50,482 nucleotides of DNA from Nitriliruptor sp040882075 (lineage in GTDB: Bacteria; Actinomycetota; Nitriliruptoria; Nitriliruptorales; Nitriliruptoraceae), in the NCBI RefSeq assembly GCF_040882075.1, contig NZ_JBBEBZ010000233.1, positions 1 to 50,482 of the forward strand. Direction: 5' to 3'. The notes under the pieces were generated by a model, which had not been told where the DNA came from, did no database searches, and saw only the letters and a program-made list of their open reading frames with translations. Positions 1-8,184 of this stretch are shown here, piece by piece. Position 1 is the first letter of the stretch; each line of letters begins with the position of its first letter. Made by a program: the position numbers and the translations under genes.

Positions 1-120
1 GACGGCAGCGACGGCAGCGACGGCAGAGACGGCTGTCACGGCCGTGACGGCGCACCGGCGGGAGGCCCGGACCCGGGAGAGGCCCTCACCGGCTTCGAAC
101 CCGGGTCCGTGAGGGCCTGA
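1..120 (+). other. possible 3' end of an upstream reading frame
   Basis: Frame 1 is open from the window edge to a TGA at 118-120. It begins with repeated Asp-Gly-Ser codons and ends in a Pro/Gly-rich tail. It may be the C-terminus of a gene starting outside the window. Nothing recognisable is encoded, and an open frame of this length is common by chance at this GC content, so this is a weak call. Confidence 0.2.
80..118. terminator. terminator-like hairpin
   Basis: Perfect 10-bp arms AGGCCCTCAC (80-89) and GTGAGGGCCT (109-118) enclose a 19-nt loop. There is no T tract, as is usual at this GC content. It lies just upstream of the promoter of the lipoprotein gene and probably ends the transcription unit coming from the left. 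Confidence 0.45.
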
Positions 121-176
121 ACCACCGTCCGACGTCCGGCCGGGGCCGCCGTGGTCGCGGCCCGTCTGAGGCTCCG

Positions 177-182
177 TACCGT
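177..182 (+). promoter_or_regulatory. putative -10 element of the lipoprotein gene
   Basis: TACCGT matches the TANNNT consensus used throughout this window and lies about 50 nt before the ATG at 235. Confidence 0.4.
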
Positions 183-234
183 GGAGTGGACCCCCGGGTG
201 CTCCCGTGCCCGCTCCCGAACCACCGAGGTCCTG

Positions 235-1062
235 ATGATCGCGTCGCTCCGACGCACCCGCACCACCCGCTCCCGACCCGTCGGGCGGGCTCGCGCCGGC
301 GTGGCCGTGGTCGCTGCCCTGTCCCTCGGGCTCGCCGCCTGCGGTGACGACGGCGGTGACGACGGCGGTGACGACGGCGAGGAGGAGATCGAAGCTCCCG
401 CCGACGATGGCACGGTCGAAGACGACGCCACCGAGGACGAGGTCACCGAAGGCGAGGACCTCGAACAGCCGGAAGCTGCTGGCTTCGAGACCCTCACCGA
501 CGGCGAGGTCGTCCCCGGCATCACCATGGATGCCCCGGTCGACGATGACGCGTTCCAGGCCCAGCCGACCCCCACCGGTTCGGCCTACGTCGGCTCGCTC
601 GACGACCAGAACGGCGCCGTGACGGTCAACGTCGAGTTCGACGGCCAGAGCGTCGACGAGCTGCTCGCCGGCATCGACACCCTGGTCGAGGCCGGGCAGG
701 CCGAGGTCAGCTCCGAACCTGAACCCATCGAGATCGAGGGAGCCGAGGAAGCGTCGCGCGTGGAGCTGACCGCTCCCGGCGGCGAGGCCACGGCCACCGG
801 CATCTTCGCGACGGTCGACGGCAACGCCATCTCGATCGCCGTCGAGGTCCTCGCCGACTCCGACGTCGACGTGGACGCCATCATCGACTCCATCGTGATC
901 GACCCCGACCGGCTCCAGGCCGAGGGCACGCTCGACCTCGAACAGACGCCGGCGCCGGCCGACCCCGACGACCCGTCCGAGGAAGCGACCACCGACGGCA
1001 CCGAGGGTGACGCCGCCGACGACACCGACGACACCGACGACACCGACGACACCGAGGGCTGA
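235..1062 (+). CDS. acidic lipoprotein
   Basis: A 275-residue exported lipoprotein of unknown function. An Arg-rich n-region and a hydrophobic stretch (about residues 21-34) lead to the lipobox LAAC, with Cys36 as the lipidation site, so it should be anchored to the outer face of the membrane. An Asp/Gly/Glu-rich linker follows the Cys, then a folded middle (about 90-240), then an acidic tail of four Asp-Asp-Thr repeats (9-bp unit at 1018-1053). The ATG at 235 is chosen because it gives a proper signal peptide and follows GAGGT. The frame stays open upstream to 151, but that extension lacks signal-peptide logic. No family is recognised. Confidence 0.75.
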   Translation: MIASLRRTRTTRSRPVGRARAGVAVVAALSLGLAACGDDGGDDGGDDGEEEIEAPADDGTVEDDATEDEVTEGEDLEQPEAAGFETLTDGEVVPGITMDAPVDDDAFQAQPTPTGSAYVGSLDDQNGAVTVNVEFDGQSVDELLAGIDTLVEAGQAEVSSEPEPIEIEGAEEASRVELTAPGGEATATGIFATVDGNAISIAVEVLADSDVDVDAIIDSIVIDPDRLQAEGTLDLEQTPAPADPDDPSEEATTDGTEGDAADDTDDTDDTDDTEG

Positions 1063-1136
1063 GGCGGATCGAACTGGCCGCGCCTCGAACCGAGGACGCG
1101 AACGATCGCCGAGCGAACCAGGCCCCCGTCACCGGC

Positions 1137-1775
1137 TCACGTCGGGGCGGGGGTCTCCTCGCGGGCCCACACGCCGTCGGCCTCCTGCTGGAAACCGACG
1201 CTGCTGAGGTAGCGCGCGTGCTCCTCGGTCGGCGCCGTGGTGGTGACCCGGTTCACCCCGCGCGAGGTGAAGGCGTCCGACTCGATCCACAGGAACCGTC
1301 CGGGGCGCAGGTCGCGATGCGCGGGGACCACGTAGTCGAGGATCACGTGCGCGCCGTCGGCGTCCACCTCGGCCAGCACGGCACCGGCGGGGATGGCGTC
1401 GCGGAGGATCAGCAGCGCGAGCTCATCGCCCCGCACCCCGGGGAAGTCCGGCTGGAACCGGTGGACGTCGTCGAGGTGGAAGTCCACGAACCGTCGCAGG
1501 ATCGGTGAGGTCGCGGGCACCTCGAAGACCTCGAAGTACTCCTCGCTGGCGCGCTCACGCAGCATGCGCGTCAGATGGAAGATGTGGATGAAGATGATCG
1601 CGCCGTTGGCGATCGCGATCGGGTACGCGTTGATGAGCAGCCCGTAGGTGGTGAACGAGATCGCGCCGAACAGCCCGATGATCCGCAACCGCAGGATCGA
1701 GCTCATCAGCAGGCTGATCACGATCAGCGCCGACGCGAGGTAACCGATCAGCTCGTAGACGGTGGTGGCCTCCAC
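1137..1775 (-). CDS. YgjV-like membrane protein with soluble C-terminal domain
   Basis: A 212-residue protein. The first 70 residues form three closely packed hydrophobic helices (about 8-27, 31-48, 51-70) resembling YgjV-type small inner-membrane proteins of unknown function. Residues 75-212 are soluble and mixed alpha/beta, with a C-terminal segment (GFQQEADGVW) that weakly recalls a GNAT acetyltransferase fold; this is not secure. The GTG start has GGAGG 6 nt upstream. It lies 97 nt downstream of trxA on the same strand, behind a strong hairpin, so it is probably a separate unit. Confidence 0.7.
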   Translation of the reverse strand: MEATTVYELIGYLASALIVISLLMSSILRLRIIGLFGAISFTTYGLLINAYPIAIANGAIIFIHIFHLTRMLRERASEEYFEVFEVPATSPILRRFVDFHLDDVHRFQPDFPGVRGDELALLILRDAIPAGAVLAEVDADGAHVILDYVVPAHRDLRPGRFLWIESDAFTSRGVNRVTTTAPTEEHARYLSSVGFQQEADGVWAREETPAPT

Positions 1776-1822
1776 GGCGGTCCTCCGGGGCTGGTGGGAT
1801 CAGCGGGGCAGGCGGCACGCGA

Positions 1823-1847
1823 GAGCCCCGGCGCGTGGCCGGGGCTC
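1823..1847 (-). terminator. trxA terminator hairpin
   Basis: 10-bp perfect arms GAGCCCCGGC (1823-1832) and GCCGGGGCTC (1838-1847) with a 5-nt loop, starting 26 nt past the trxA stop codon. Confidence 0.65.
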
Positions 1848-1872
1848 GCGGTGGTGCGGGGTGCCGGCTCGT

Positions 1873-2196
1873 TCAGGCGACGTAGTCGGCGAGGTCACCC
1901 ATCAGGGCGGACTTGGCCTTGGCACCCACGATGCGCTTCTCGGGCTGGCCGCCCTTGAAGACCAGCAGCGTCGGGATCGACATCACGCCGTACTCGCGGG
2001 CGGTGTTCGGGTTCTCGTCCACGTTGAGCTTGAGGACCTTGATCTTGTCGCCGTTCTCGTCGGCGATCTCGTCCACGATGGGACCGACCATCCGGCACGG
2101 GCCACACCACTCGGCCCAGAAGTCGACCAGGACCGGCTTGTCGGATTCGAGGACCTCGTTGGTCCAGTCGGCGTCGGTGACGGGCGTTGCGCCCAT
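1873..2196 (-). CDS. trxA: thioredoxin
   Basis: A 107-residue cytosolic disulfide reductase of canonical length. The active site WCGPC lies at residues 30-34 (redox Cys31/Cys34), with the conserved cis-proline at Pro75 (SIPT), a buried Asp in VDFWA, and the FKGG loop. It receives electrons from the thioredoxin reductase encoded just upstream on the same strand. The ATG is preceded by GAGGAG with a 6-nt spacer. The trxB-trxA order next to sigM is the standard actinobacterial arrangement. The 175-nt gap to trxB carries its own putative -10, so trxA may also be transcribed alone. Confidence 0.97.
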   Translation of the reverse strand: MGATPVTDADWTNEVLESDKPVLVDFWAEWCGPCRMVGPIVDEIADENGDKIKVLKLNVDENPNTAREYGVMSIPTLLVFKGGQPEKRIVGAKAKSALMGDLADYVA

Positions 2197-2271
2197 GCGG
2201 TGCTCCTCGTTCAGGTGGGTCGGGACGGGGGTCAGGATGGGAGGTTCGTCGCGGGGTGAACGCGAGGGTGG

Positions 2272-2290
2272 TGGACCGTATTCCGGTCCA
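2272..2290 (-). promoter_or_regulatory. inverted repeat spanning the putative trxA -10
   Basis: Seven-bp perfect arms TGGACCG/CGGTCCA flank a 5-nt centre between trxB and trxA. On the minus strand it contains TACGGT (2275-2280), a good TANNNT -10 for trxA. It may be an operator over the promoter or a hairpin at the end of the trxB message. Confidence 0.35.
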
Positions 2291-2371
2291 GCGGCGGCGG
2301 CAGGTGGCCGTGCGGGCCGGGTCTGGCTCCGTCCCGTGGTCGCTCAGCGACGGGCGCCCCGCGACGGCTGC

Positions 2372-3349
2372 TCAGCGCGGGTCGTCGGGCGCGACGGCGG
2401 TGTTCTCGGCCAGCCACCGTTCGGCGTCGATCGCGGCGCGGCACCCGGTGCCGGCGGCCGTGATGGCCTGACGGTACTCGTGGTCCATCACGTCGCCGCT
2501 GGCGAACACGCCGGGGACGTTGGTCCGTGTGGAGGGCTGCTCGACCAGCAGGTAGCCCTCGTCGTCGGTGTCGAGCACGCCCTCGAACAGGGAGGTGTTG
2601 GGGATGTGGCCGATGGCCAGGAACAGGCCCTGGCAGGCGAAGTCCCGGGTGTCGCCGCTGGTGGTGTCGCGCAGCGTCAACGAGGCGACCTGCCCGTCGG
2701 CGCCGTGGATCTCGGTCACCTCGGCGTTCCAGATGAACTCGATCCGCTCGTTCTTGAACGCCCGTTCCTGCATGATCTTGGACGCGCGGAGCGACTCGCG
2801 GCGGTGGATGACCGACACCTTCGAGGCGAACTTGGTCAGGAACATCGCCTCCTCCATCGCCGAGTCACCCCCGCCGATGATCACCACGTGCTTCTCCTTG
2901 AAGAAGAAGCCGTCGCAGGTGGCACACGCGGAGACACCCGAGCCCCACAGCTCGGCCTCGCCGGGGACCTCGAGCCGGCGGGGCTTGGCACCGGTCGCGA
3001 TGATGATCGACCGGGCCGTGATGGTGGTCCCGGACGCGGTGGTGAGGGTCTTGAGCGCCCCCGACAGGTCCACGGAGGTCACGTCCTCGGTGATGAAGCT
3101 GGTCCCGAAGCGTTCGGCCTGGGCGCGCATGCCCATGATCAGTTCGGTCCCGGTGATGCCGTCGGGGAAGCCGGGGAAGTTCTCGACGTCGGTGGTCAGC
3201 GTCAGCTGCCCGCCGGTCGGCCCCCCCTCGAAGACGCCCTCGATCAGCAACGGTTCGAGGTTGCCGCGGGCGGCGTAGACGGCGGCGGTCAATCCGGCGG
3301 GGCCGGAGCCGATGATGACGACGTCGTGCACACGGTCGGTGACGTCCAC
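2372..3349 (-). CDS. trxB: thioredoxin-disulfide reductase
   Basis: A 325-residue FAD- and NADPH-dependent flavoenzyme that reduces thioredoxin. The N-terminal FAD dinucleotide fold is GSGPAG (residues 14-19). The redox dithiol is Cys142/Cys145 in ACATCDG, followed by the NADPH-binding IGGGDSAMEEA, with the C-terminal FAD motif GVFASGDV. Length is typical. The reading frame stays open another 119 codons upstream, but the GTG at 3349 is chosen because GAGGAA lies 6 nt before it and the protein then begins exactly at the FAD domain. A TACCCT -10 (3399-3404, minus strand) lies about 50 nt upstream. Confidence 0.96.
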   Translation of the reverse strand: MDVTDRVHDVVIIGSGPAGLTAAVYAARGNLEPLLIEGVFEGGPTGGQLTLTTDVENFPGFPDGITGTELIMGMRAQAERFGTSFITEDVTSVDLSGALKTLTTASGTTITARSIIIATGAKPRRLEVPGEAELWGSGVSACATCDGFFFKEKHVVIIGGGDSAMEEAMFLTKFASKVSVIHRRESLRASKIMQERAFKNERIEFIWNAEVTEIHGADGQVASLTLRDTTSGDTRDFACQGLFLAIGHIPNTSLFEGVLDTDDEGYLLVEQPSTRTNVPGVFASGDVMDHEYRQAITAAGTGCRAAIDAERWLAENTAVAPDDPR

Positions 3350-3398
3350 GGCGGGTTCCTCGGGAGTGTCGGGCGGGGGGCGCGGTCGAGCCGCGGGC

Positions 3399-3404
3399 AG
3401 GGTA
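3399..3404 (-). promoter_or_regulatory. putative -10 element of trxB
   Basis: Minus-strand TACCCT about 50 nt before the trxB GTG, in the 152-nt divergent region shared with the zinc-finger membrane protein gene. Confidence 0.45.
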
Positions 3405-3489
3405 ACGAGACCACCTCCACGGACATTCCCGTCGGTCCCCCGGCGGCCGGTCCGAGGGTCGAGCCGGCACGTGGGCCTGACCGGGCACC

Positions 3490-3495
3490 TACCCT
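3490..3495 (+). promoter_or_regulatory. -10 element giving a leaderless transcript
   Basis: TACCCT ends 6 nt before the ATG at 3502, so the transcript would begin at or next to the start codon. Confidence 0.55.
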
Positions 3496-3501
3496 CGGAG
3501 G

Positions 3502-4074
3502 ATGGATGCCTTCCCCTGCTCCCGTCACCCCGACACCGAGACGCGTCTGCGCTGCTCGGCGTGCGAGACCGCGATCTGCCCGGACTGCTGGGTCGAGGCA
3601 CCCGTCGGCTACCAGTGCCCCGGGTGCGCCGGATCGCGTGGCGCCGCCAGCGAGGCCGCGGCGCAGGCGGCTGGTCAGCGGACCCGCCGGCTCCCGGGGA
3701 TGGCATCCAGCGGTACCGATGGCGCGGCCAGCTCCAGCCGGTCCGCGGAGGGACCGTCCGCGACGATCATCGCTCGCGCCGTGGCCGTCGGGGTGTTCGC
3801 CGCCGCGGTCGGGGGGCTGCTGCTCGGCCCGATCCTGCAGCAGGGGACCCTGTTCCTGCTCAGCTCCGGGGCCATCGGGTGGGGCGTGGCCCGTGCCGTG
3901 TTCTGGGGTGCCGAGGAGGTGTCGACGCCGCTCATCCGGGCGCTTGCCATGGCCTTCGCCGGCGCGACCGCAGCGGTGGGTCTGGTCGCAGCGGGTCGCC
4001 CCGAGATCGGGATGCTGCTGCTGGCGTGGCCCGCCGCGATGTACGGCGGCTGGATCGTGGTCCGCCGCCGCTGA
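3502..4074 (+). CDS. B-box-type zinc finger membrane protein
   Basis: A 190-residue protein. The first 45 residues hold a Cys/His-rich module with pattern CxxH, then CSAC, CPDC and CPGC, like the small zinc finger found at the N-terminus of many actinobacterial rhomboid proteases and tetratricopeptide membrane proteins. A Ser/Ala-rich linker leads to about four hydrophobic helices (about 88-186). No rhomboid GxSG serine motif is present, so it is not a protease of that family. The start is supported by the -10 placed 6 nt upstream. It is divergent from trxB and convergent with the anti-sigma gene. Function unknown. Confidence 0.75.
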   Translation: MDAFPCSRHPDTETRLRCSACETAICPDCWVEAPVGYQCPGCAGSRGAASEAAAQAAGQRTRRLPGMASSGTDGAASSSRSAEGPSATIIARAVAVGVFAAAVGGLLLGPILQQGTLFLLSSGAIGWGVARAVFWGAEEVSTPLIRALAMAFAGATAAVGLVAAGRPEIGMLLLAWPAAMYGGWIVVRRR

Positions 4075-4099
4075 TCACTCGGTCCGGTCTCCGAGACCG

Positions 4100-4128
4100 C
4101 CGCCCGCCCCCGAAGGGCGCACGGGCGG
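4100..4128. terminator. hairpin between convergent genes
   Basis: Seven-bp arms CCGCCCG (4100-4106) and CGGGCGG (4122-4128), with a further 3-bp stem inside the loop. It lies in the 64-nt gap between the convergent zinc-finger and anti-sigma genes and could serve both. Confidence 0.45.
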
Positions 4129-4138
4129 GCCGCGCCGC

Positions 4139-5137
4139 TCAACGCTGGCCGAAGTAGCGCACGTCGCAGCTGTCGCGCGCCAGGACCCACACCTCGCGGC
4201 GCGCCACCTCGCCGTCGGCGTCGAGGCCGACCAGGCCGAAGGCGATCGCCGGTTCGCCGTCGAAGGTCACCAGCTCGGCCGTCACCGGGATGGCGAGGTC
4301 GCCGGTCGCGAGCAGGGTGTCGAGGCAGCGGGCGACGTCGGCGCGACCAGCGTCGTCCACCTCGGGGCCGACCCGAAGCTCGGCGCCTGCTCGCGCGGTG
4401 TCCGAGAAGGCCTCCTCCGCGGGCGCCTCCTCGAGCTGAGCGTCCTCGTCCGAGGCTTCGTCGTCCTCCGGGGTCGCGAACGGCGATGCGTCCCCTCCCG
4501 CGCCGAGCCCGCCGCCGAGCGCGAGCGCCCAGTCGATGCCGAGCATCGCGGCGTCCTCCGGCGTCAGCCCGCGCGACGCGACGCTCTCGAGCTCGGGGGA
4601 CGCCAGCAGCTCGTCGGCCGTCCCCGGGTCGAGCTCGCGGTCACCCCCGGTGAGGACGGGTCCGGCGAGCAGCGCGGACGCGGTGCCGGCGGCGCTGTCG
4701 TCGCTCTCGGCCATCATCGTGTCGGCGCCGCTGTCCATCGCCGCCTCACCGGAGTCGTCGCCGCTGAAGGTGAGGTTCGGGACCACGATCGCGGCGGCGA
4801 TCACGGCGGCGGCGACCCCGCCGGCTGCGGTCAGCCAGGTGCGTCGTGGGGACCGACGACGACGTTCGGCCAGCTCGTCTCCCGGCACCGGACCGGTCGC
4901 ACCGGCACCGCCGAGTTCGTCGTCGAAGGTCGCACCGAGCGTCGTCAGGAGCCGTTGCCGTGCTCCGTCCGGCAGCGCGCTCGGCGTCAGTGCGGACAGA
5001 GCGGCGTCCGCGCGTCGCATCGCGTCCAGCTCGGCGCGCAGCCGGGGGTCAGCGGCGAGGTCGGCCTCGAGGGCGCGACGCTCGTCCGCTGACAGCTCCT
5101 CCGCCAGGTAGGCGGCGAGGCGCTCCGACGACGACAC
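4139..5137 (-). CDS. membrane anti-sigma factor
   Basis: A 332-residue protein encoded directly downstream of the sigma factor, in the position of the SigM anti-sigma gene of mycobacteria. Residues 1-95 form the cytosolic helical domain expected to hold the sigma factor. It lacks the HxxxCxxC zinc motif of ZAS-type anti-sigmas. One transmembrane helix follows (about 101-120), then a 210-residue extracytoplasmic domain with an acidic linker and a C-terminal domain containing two cysteines that may form a disulfide. The GTG at 5137 follows GGAG with a 5-nt spacer and begins SSSERLAAYL. The frame stays open upstream only because the poly-G tract lacks stops. Confidence 0.85.
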   Translation of the reverse strand: MSSSERLAAYLAEELSADERRALEADLAADPRLRAELDAMRRADAALSALTPSALPDGARQRLLTTLGATFDDELGGAGATGPVPGDELAERRRRSPRRTWLTAAGGVAAAVIAAAIVVPNLTFSGDDSGEAAMDSGADTMMAESDDSAAGTASALLAGPVLTGGDRELDPGTADELLASPELESVASRGLTPEDAAMLGIDWALALGGGLGAGGDASPFATPEDDEASDEDAQLEEAPAEEAFSDTARAGAELRVGPEVDDAGRADVARCLDTLLATGDLAIPVTAELVTFDGEPAIAFGLVGLDADGEVARREVWVLARDSCDVRYFGQR

Positions 5138-5171
5138 AGTGGCTCCGAGATCTGGTGGGGTGGTGCTGCGG

Positions 5172-5280
5172 GGCGGGGGGGCCGGGGGGGGGGGGGGGGG
5201 GGGTGGGGGCGGGGGGGGGGGGGGGGGGGCGGGGGGGCCGCGGGGGGGGCGGGGGGGCGGGGGGGGGCCGTGGGGGTGGG
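5172..5280. repeat. extreme poly-G / poly-C tract between sigma and anti-sigma genes
   Basis: A low-complexity stretch almost entirely G on the plus strand, with uninterrupted runs of 20 G (5184-5203) and 19 G (5211-5229) and shorter runs of 5-9 G broken by single C or T. In the minus-strand transcript that carries both genes it would be poly-C. It occupies most of the 199-nt gap. It may be a real slippage-prone tract or an assembly/sequencing artefact. Confidence 0.8.
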
Positions 5281-5336
5281 ACGTCCTGGACCGGTCGACG
5301 GTTGCGTCCGCACCTGTCCGTCCCCGTCCGCCGGGG

Positions 5337-6014
5337 TCAGGTGCCGGCGAGCGGCGGACCACGCGGCGAGGGGCCGCGCCCCGCATCGAGGCCGCCGTGG
5401 TCGGTGTCCGCGGTGGGACCGGACGGGCGTGGACCGTCCGCGTCCACGTCGGCGAGCAGCTCACCGAGCCGGACGCGTGCGCGGCTGACGCGGGACTTGA
5501 CCGTGCCGACGGCGAGGTCGCTGGCGGCCGCGGCCTCGGCGTAGGACAGCCCCTCGACCGCGACCAGCAGCAGCAGGGTCCGCGAGGTGTCGTCGAGCTG
5601 GGCGAGGGCGGTAGCCACGTCACCTGCGGTCTCGGCGGCGGCGTGGTGGTCCTCGGTGGCCGCGTCGAAACCGGCGACGTCGGCCACGTCGGCGACGGGC
5701 GTGGCCGGCCGGCGAGCTTCGTGGCGGACCCGGTCGGTGGCGACGTTGCGCGCCACCGCGTAGAGCCACGTCGACAGCTTGGCGTCGCCGCGGAAGGTCG
5801 CCGCCGACCGGGCCAGGCGGACGAAGACCTCCTGGGTGGCGTCCTCGGCGTCGGCGACGTCGCCGTTGAGCGTCCGCAGGCACACGGCGAACACCCGCCG
5901 TTGGAAGCGGTCGACGAGCGCCGTGAACGCGTCCTCCCGCGGTCCACGCGGCAGCGAGGCGTCGACGTAGCGGGCGAGCAACTCCTCGTCGGTGCGAGCG
6001 GTGTCCCCGCTCAC
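5337..6014 (-). CDS. sigM: ECF RNA polymerase sigma factor, SigM type
   Basis: A 225-residue extracytoplasmic-function sigma factor. Region 2 (about residues 28-95) includes the DAEDATQEVFVRL core-binding/-10 segment and the following TFRGDAKLSTWLY. Region 4 (about 140-195) contains YAEAAAASDLAVGTVKSRV, the -35-binding helix-turn-helix. The linker and C-tail are acidic. The GTG at 6014 has GGGAG about 8 nt upstream; the frame runs open further but without homology. Gene order (kinase upstream, anti-sigma downstream, then thioredoxin system) matches M. tuberculosis sigM, which supports the symbol by synteny. Confidence 0.88.
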   Translation of the reverse strand: MSGDTARTDEELLARYVDASLPRGPREDAFTALVDRFQRRVFAVCLRTLNGDVADAEDATQEVFVRLARSAATFRGDAKLSTWLYAVARNVATDRVRHEARRPATPVADVADVAGFDAATEDHHAAAETAGDVATALAQLDDTSRTLLLLVAVEGLSYAEAAAASDLAVGTVKSRVSRARVRLGELLADVDADGPRPSGPTADTDHGGLDAGRGPSPRGPPLAGT

Positions 6015-6042
6015 CTCGCCTGCTCCCACGCCCGGCACCGCA

Positions 6043-7785
6043 TCAGGGCCCGAGGAAGGTGACCTCGGCCACCTCGGCGTTGAAGTTCTCGGACCCGGAG
6101 GTGGACAGCCCGGTGATCCACACCAGCCAGTACCGACCGCTGGTGGGCGACAGCTGGAAGGTCTGGTTCGCACGGATATCGGTCGCCGAGGCCAACGGGG
6201 GGCCCCACGGTTGGAGGTTGCCGAAGCCGGGGTCGACGTACTCCTGGCTGCGGAAGATGGACACGTCGATCCCGCCACGGTTCGCGTTCAGGACCACGTC
6301 GCGGACCTCGGTGGACTCGCCGAGATCGAAGGTCAAGCCGATCCCGTCGCGCCCGTCACCGCGGAAGTCGCCGTCCCGGTCGATGGTCCGCCACGAGGTG
6401 GTCGGGTCGCCATCCGCCGCCGCAGCGACCTGATCGGGGTTGTCGTCGTTGCGCCCGACCGGGTCCCACAGCTGGACCTCCGCTACTTCGATGGGGGTCC
6501 CGGTCGGCGTGGCGGGCGCCTCCTGACTGCGCAGGTTCTGGGTCGCCACGACGGCGATCAAGGTGAGCACCAGACCACCGACGAACGCACCGACCAGCCG
6601 CCGGGCGTACTCGCTGCGCGTGGTCGGGATGGGGCCCGACAGCGGGCGCTGCTCCGGCTCACGTGGCAGGGCGTCGAGCTCGGACGACTCGCGCACCTCG
6701 GCGACCAGCCGCGCGGTCAGCTCGGAGGGCTTGACGGGCACCTGCGGCGCCAGCGCGGCCGCCATGACGGTGCCGTCGCTGAAGCGGGCGGTCCGGTCGT
6801 TGCGCGTGGCCCGGACGATCGCATCGTCGAGCAGGCGTGGGACGTCGGCGCGCACCTGGCGGGGTGGCAGCAGCTCGTGGGTCAACCGCATGGCCGCCGT
6901 GGCGGTGGGGGTGTCGCCGGCGAAGGCCGGGCGACCCGTCAGGCACTCGTAGAGGACGACCCCGAGCGCGTACACGTCGGCCCGGGCGTCGACCCGGCCC
7001 TCCTCGAGCTGCTCCGGGGCGACGTACGCGGCGGTGCCGACCACGGTGCCGGGCGTGGTCAGCGTGGCATCGCTGTCGAGCGCCTTGGCGATCCCGAAGT
7101 CCGTCACCTTCACGGTGCCGTCGGCGTCGATGAGGATGTTGGCCGGCTTCACGTCGCGGTGGACGAGACCGCGGGCGTGCGCTTCACCGAGCGCGGCGGC
7201 CACCTGCTCACCGATGGCGGCGACCACCGTGGGCTCGAGCTGACCGCGGTCCCGCAGGACCTGGCGGAGCGACGGCCCATCGACGTGCTCCATGACGAGG
7301 TAGACCAGCTGGTCCTCGCGTCCGGTGTCGTAGATGCGTACGGCGTTGGGGTGGTTGATCTGCGCCGCCGCCACCGATTCGCGCTCGAACCGTTCGACGA
7401 CCACCTCGTCGTTGGCGTGGTGGGGGTGCAGCAGCTTGATGGCCACCGTGCGGGCCAGCGTCTCGTCGAACGCCCGCCAGACGACCGCGGCGCCACCCGA
7501 GGCGATGCGTTCCTCGAGCTGGTAGCGCTCACCGAGCCTGGCGCGCCCGGGCCAGGGCATCTCCCCGCAGGAGTCACCCGCGGGGGGAGGGTCCGGCGGG
7601 CCGGGGAGCGGGCCGGTCACGCCGAGGATGGTCGACGCCTCGTCGCTGCCGGGGACCGGCGTCGGCTGCTCGTCGTCCGGGATGGCAGGCGGTCGCCGCG
7701 CACCCGCGGGAGCGTTCGCACCATCCGATCGGGGGATCTCGGCCACGTCAGCGGGTGTCGAGGGCAGCGCGCCCCGTCGCCTCAC
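6043..7785 (-). CDS. transmembrane Ser/Thr protein kinase with discoidin-like outer domain
   Basis: A 580-residue Hanks-type kinase. A Pro-rich N-terminus (1-80) precedes the catalytic domain (about 88-350): glycine loop ASGGAAVV, Lys117 in VAIKLL, the catalytic loop HRDVKPANIL (Asp211), DFG at 229-231 and the APE segment, so it should be active. One transmembrane helix (about 397-416) leads to an extracellular beta-sandwich of the discoidin/carbohydrate-binding type (about 430-580). In mycobacteria the equivalent kinase-like and outer domains are fused to MurJ (Rv3910); here they stand alone. The GTG at 7785 overlaps the upstream gene by 38 bp; an alternative GTG at 7746 begins one base after that gene's stop. 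It precedes sigM by 28 nt. Confidence 0.88.
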   Translation of the reverse strand: MRRRGALPSTPADVAEIPRSDGANAPAGARRPPAIPDDEQPTPVPGSDEASTILGVTGPLPGPPDPPPAGDSCGEMPWPGRARLGERYQLEERIASGGAAVVWRAFDETLARTVAIKLLHPHHANDEVVVERFERESVAAAQINHPNAVRIYDTGREDQLVYLVMEHVDGPSLRQVLRDRGQLEPTVVAAIGEQVAAALGEAHARGLVHRDVKPANILIDADGTVKVTDFGIAKALDSDATLTTPGTVVGTAAYVAPEQLEEGRVDARADVYALGVVLYECLTGRPAFAGDTPTATAAMRLTHELLPPRQVRADVPRLLDDAIVRATRNDRTARFSDGTVMAAALAPQVPVKPSELTARLVAEVRESSELDALPREPEQRPLSGPIPTTRSEYARRLVGAFVGGLVLTLIAVVATQNLRSQEAPATPTGTPIEVAEVQLWDPVGRNDDNPDQVAAAADGDPTTSWRTIDRDGDFRGDGRDGIGLTFDLGESTEVRDVVLNANRGGIDVSIFRSQEYVDPGFGNLQPWGPPLASATDIRANQTFQLSPTSGRYWLVWITGLSTSGSENFNAEVAEVTFLGP

Positions 7786-8146
7786 GGACGCCGAGCTCCT
7801 CGGTGGCTGCGAGCTGGTGGACCAGCAGCGTCGTGGCGCGGCGGGTCAGCGTCACCGTCAGATCCTCCCCGTCGATCGAGATGTCCGTCACCTGCGAGCG
7901 GTGGGTCTCAGCGGCCGTGGCGGCAGCCTCCGACGTCGCGTCGAGCGAGCCGTCCGAGGAACGGTAGGCGTCCCGAGCAGCTCGTGCGACCTGACGCGAT
8001 GCATCGTCGACGGCGAAGGAGGTCACGCCGATGGCGATCAGCTCGTAGCCGGCGACGGCGAGCACGACCAGCACGACCAGGGTCTGGACGAGAGCGCCGC
8101 CGACCTGGCTCGCTGACCGGGAACCCCGTGCCCGAGCTGCGTTCAC
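7748..8146 (-). CDS. TadE/pilin-like single-pass membrane protein
   Basis: A 132-residue protein. A basic N-terminus is followed by one hydrophobic helix (about 17-38, QTLVVLVVLAVAGYELIAIG). The Ala-rich segment (DDASRQVARAARDAY) and the extracellular part with alternating Thr/Val strands are laid out as in TadE/TadG-type minor pilins. The GTG at 8146 follows GAAGG with an 8-nt spacer. It occupies the place where murJ normally lies between the DUF6049 gene and the kinase. Family membership rests on pattern resemblance only. Confidence 0.6.
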   Translation of the reverse strand: MNAARARGSRSASQVGGALVQTLVVLVVLAVAGYELIAIGVTSFAVDDASRQVARAARDAYRSSDGSLDATSEAAATAAETHRSQVTDISIDGEDLTVTLTRRATTLLVHQLAATEELGVREATGRAALDTR

Positions 8147-8184
8147 GACCTCGACCTTCCGACCCACGGGGCCGCCCCCGGGGC

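Noticed and set aside
80..118. tRNA T-arm-like string (TTCGAA with flanking GC)
   Set aside because: No anticodon arm or acceptor stem can be formed on either strand; the 10-bp hairpin explains the sequence.
3502..4074. Rhomboid protease
   Set aside because: Only the N-terminal zinc finger resembles rhomboid proteins; the catalytic GxSG and His residues are absent.
1913..5092. 1059-residue open frame on the plus strand
   Set aside because: Runs antisense through trxA, trxB and the anti-sigma gene, all with clear family motifs; it is a GC-driven shadow.
4139..5947. A single 602-residue protein fusing sigma-gene shadow, poly-Pro and the anti-sigma factor
   Set aside because: The upstream part is the sigma gene in the wrong frame, joined through the poly-G tract that has no stops. 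A Shine-Dalgarno and start codon exist at 5137.
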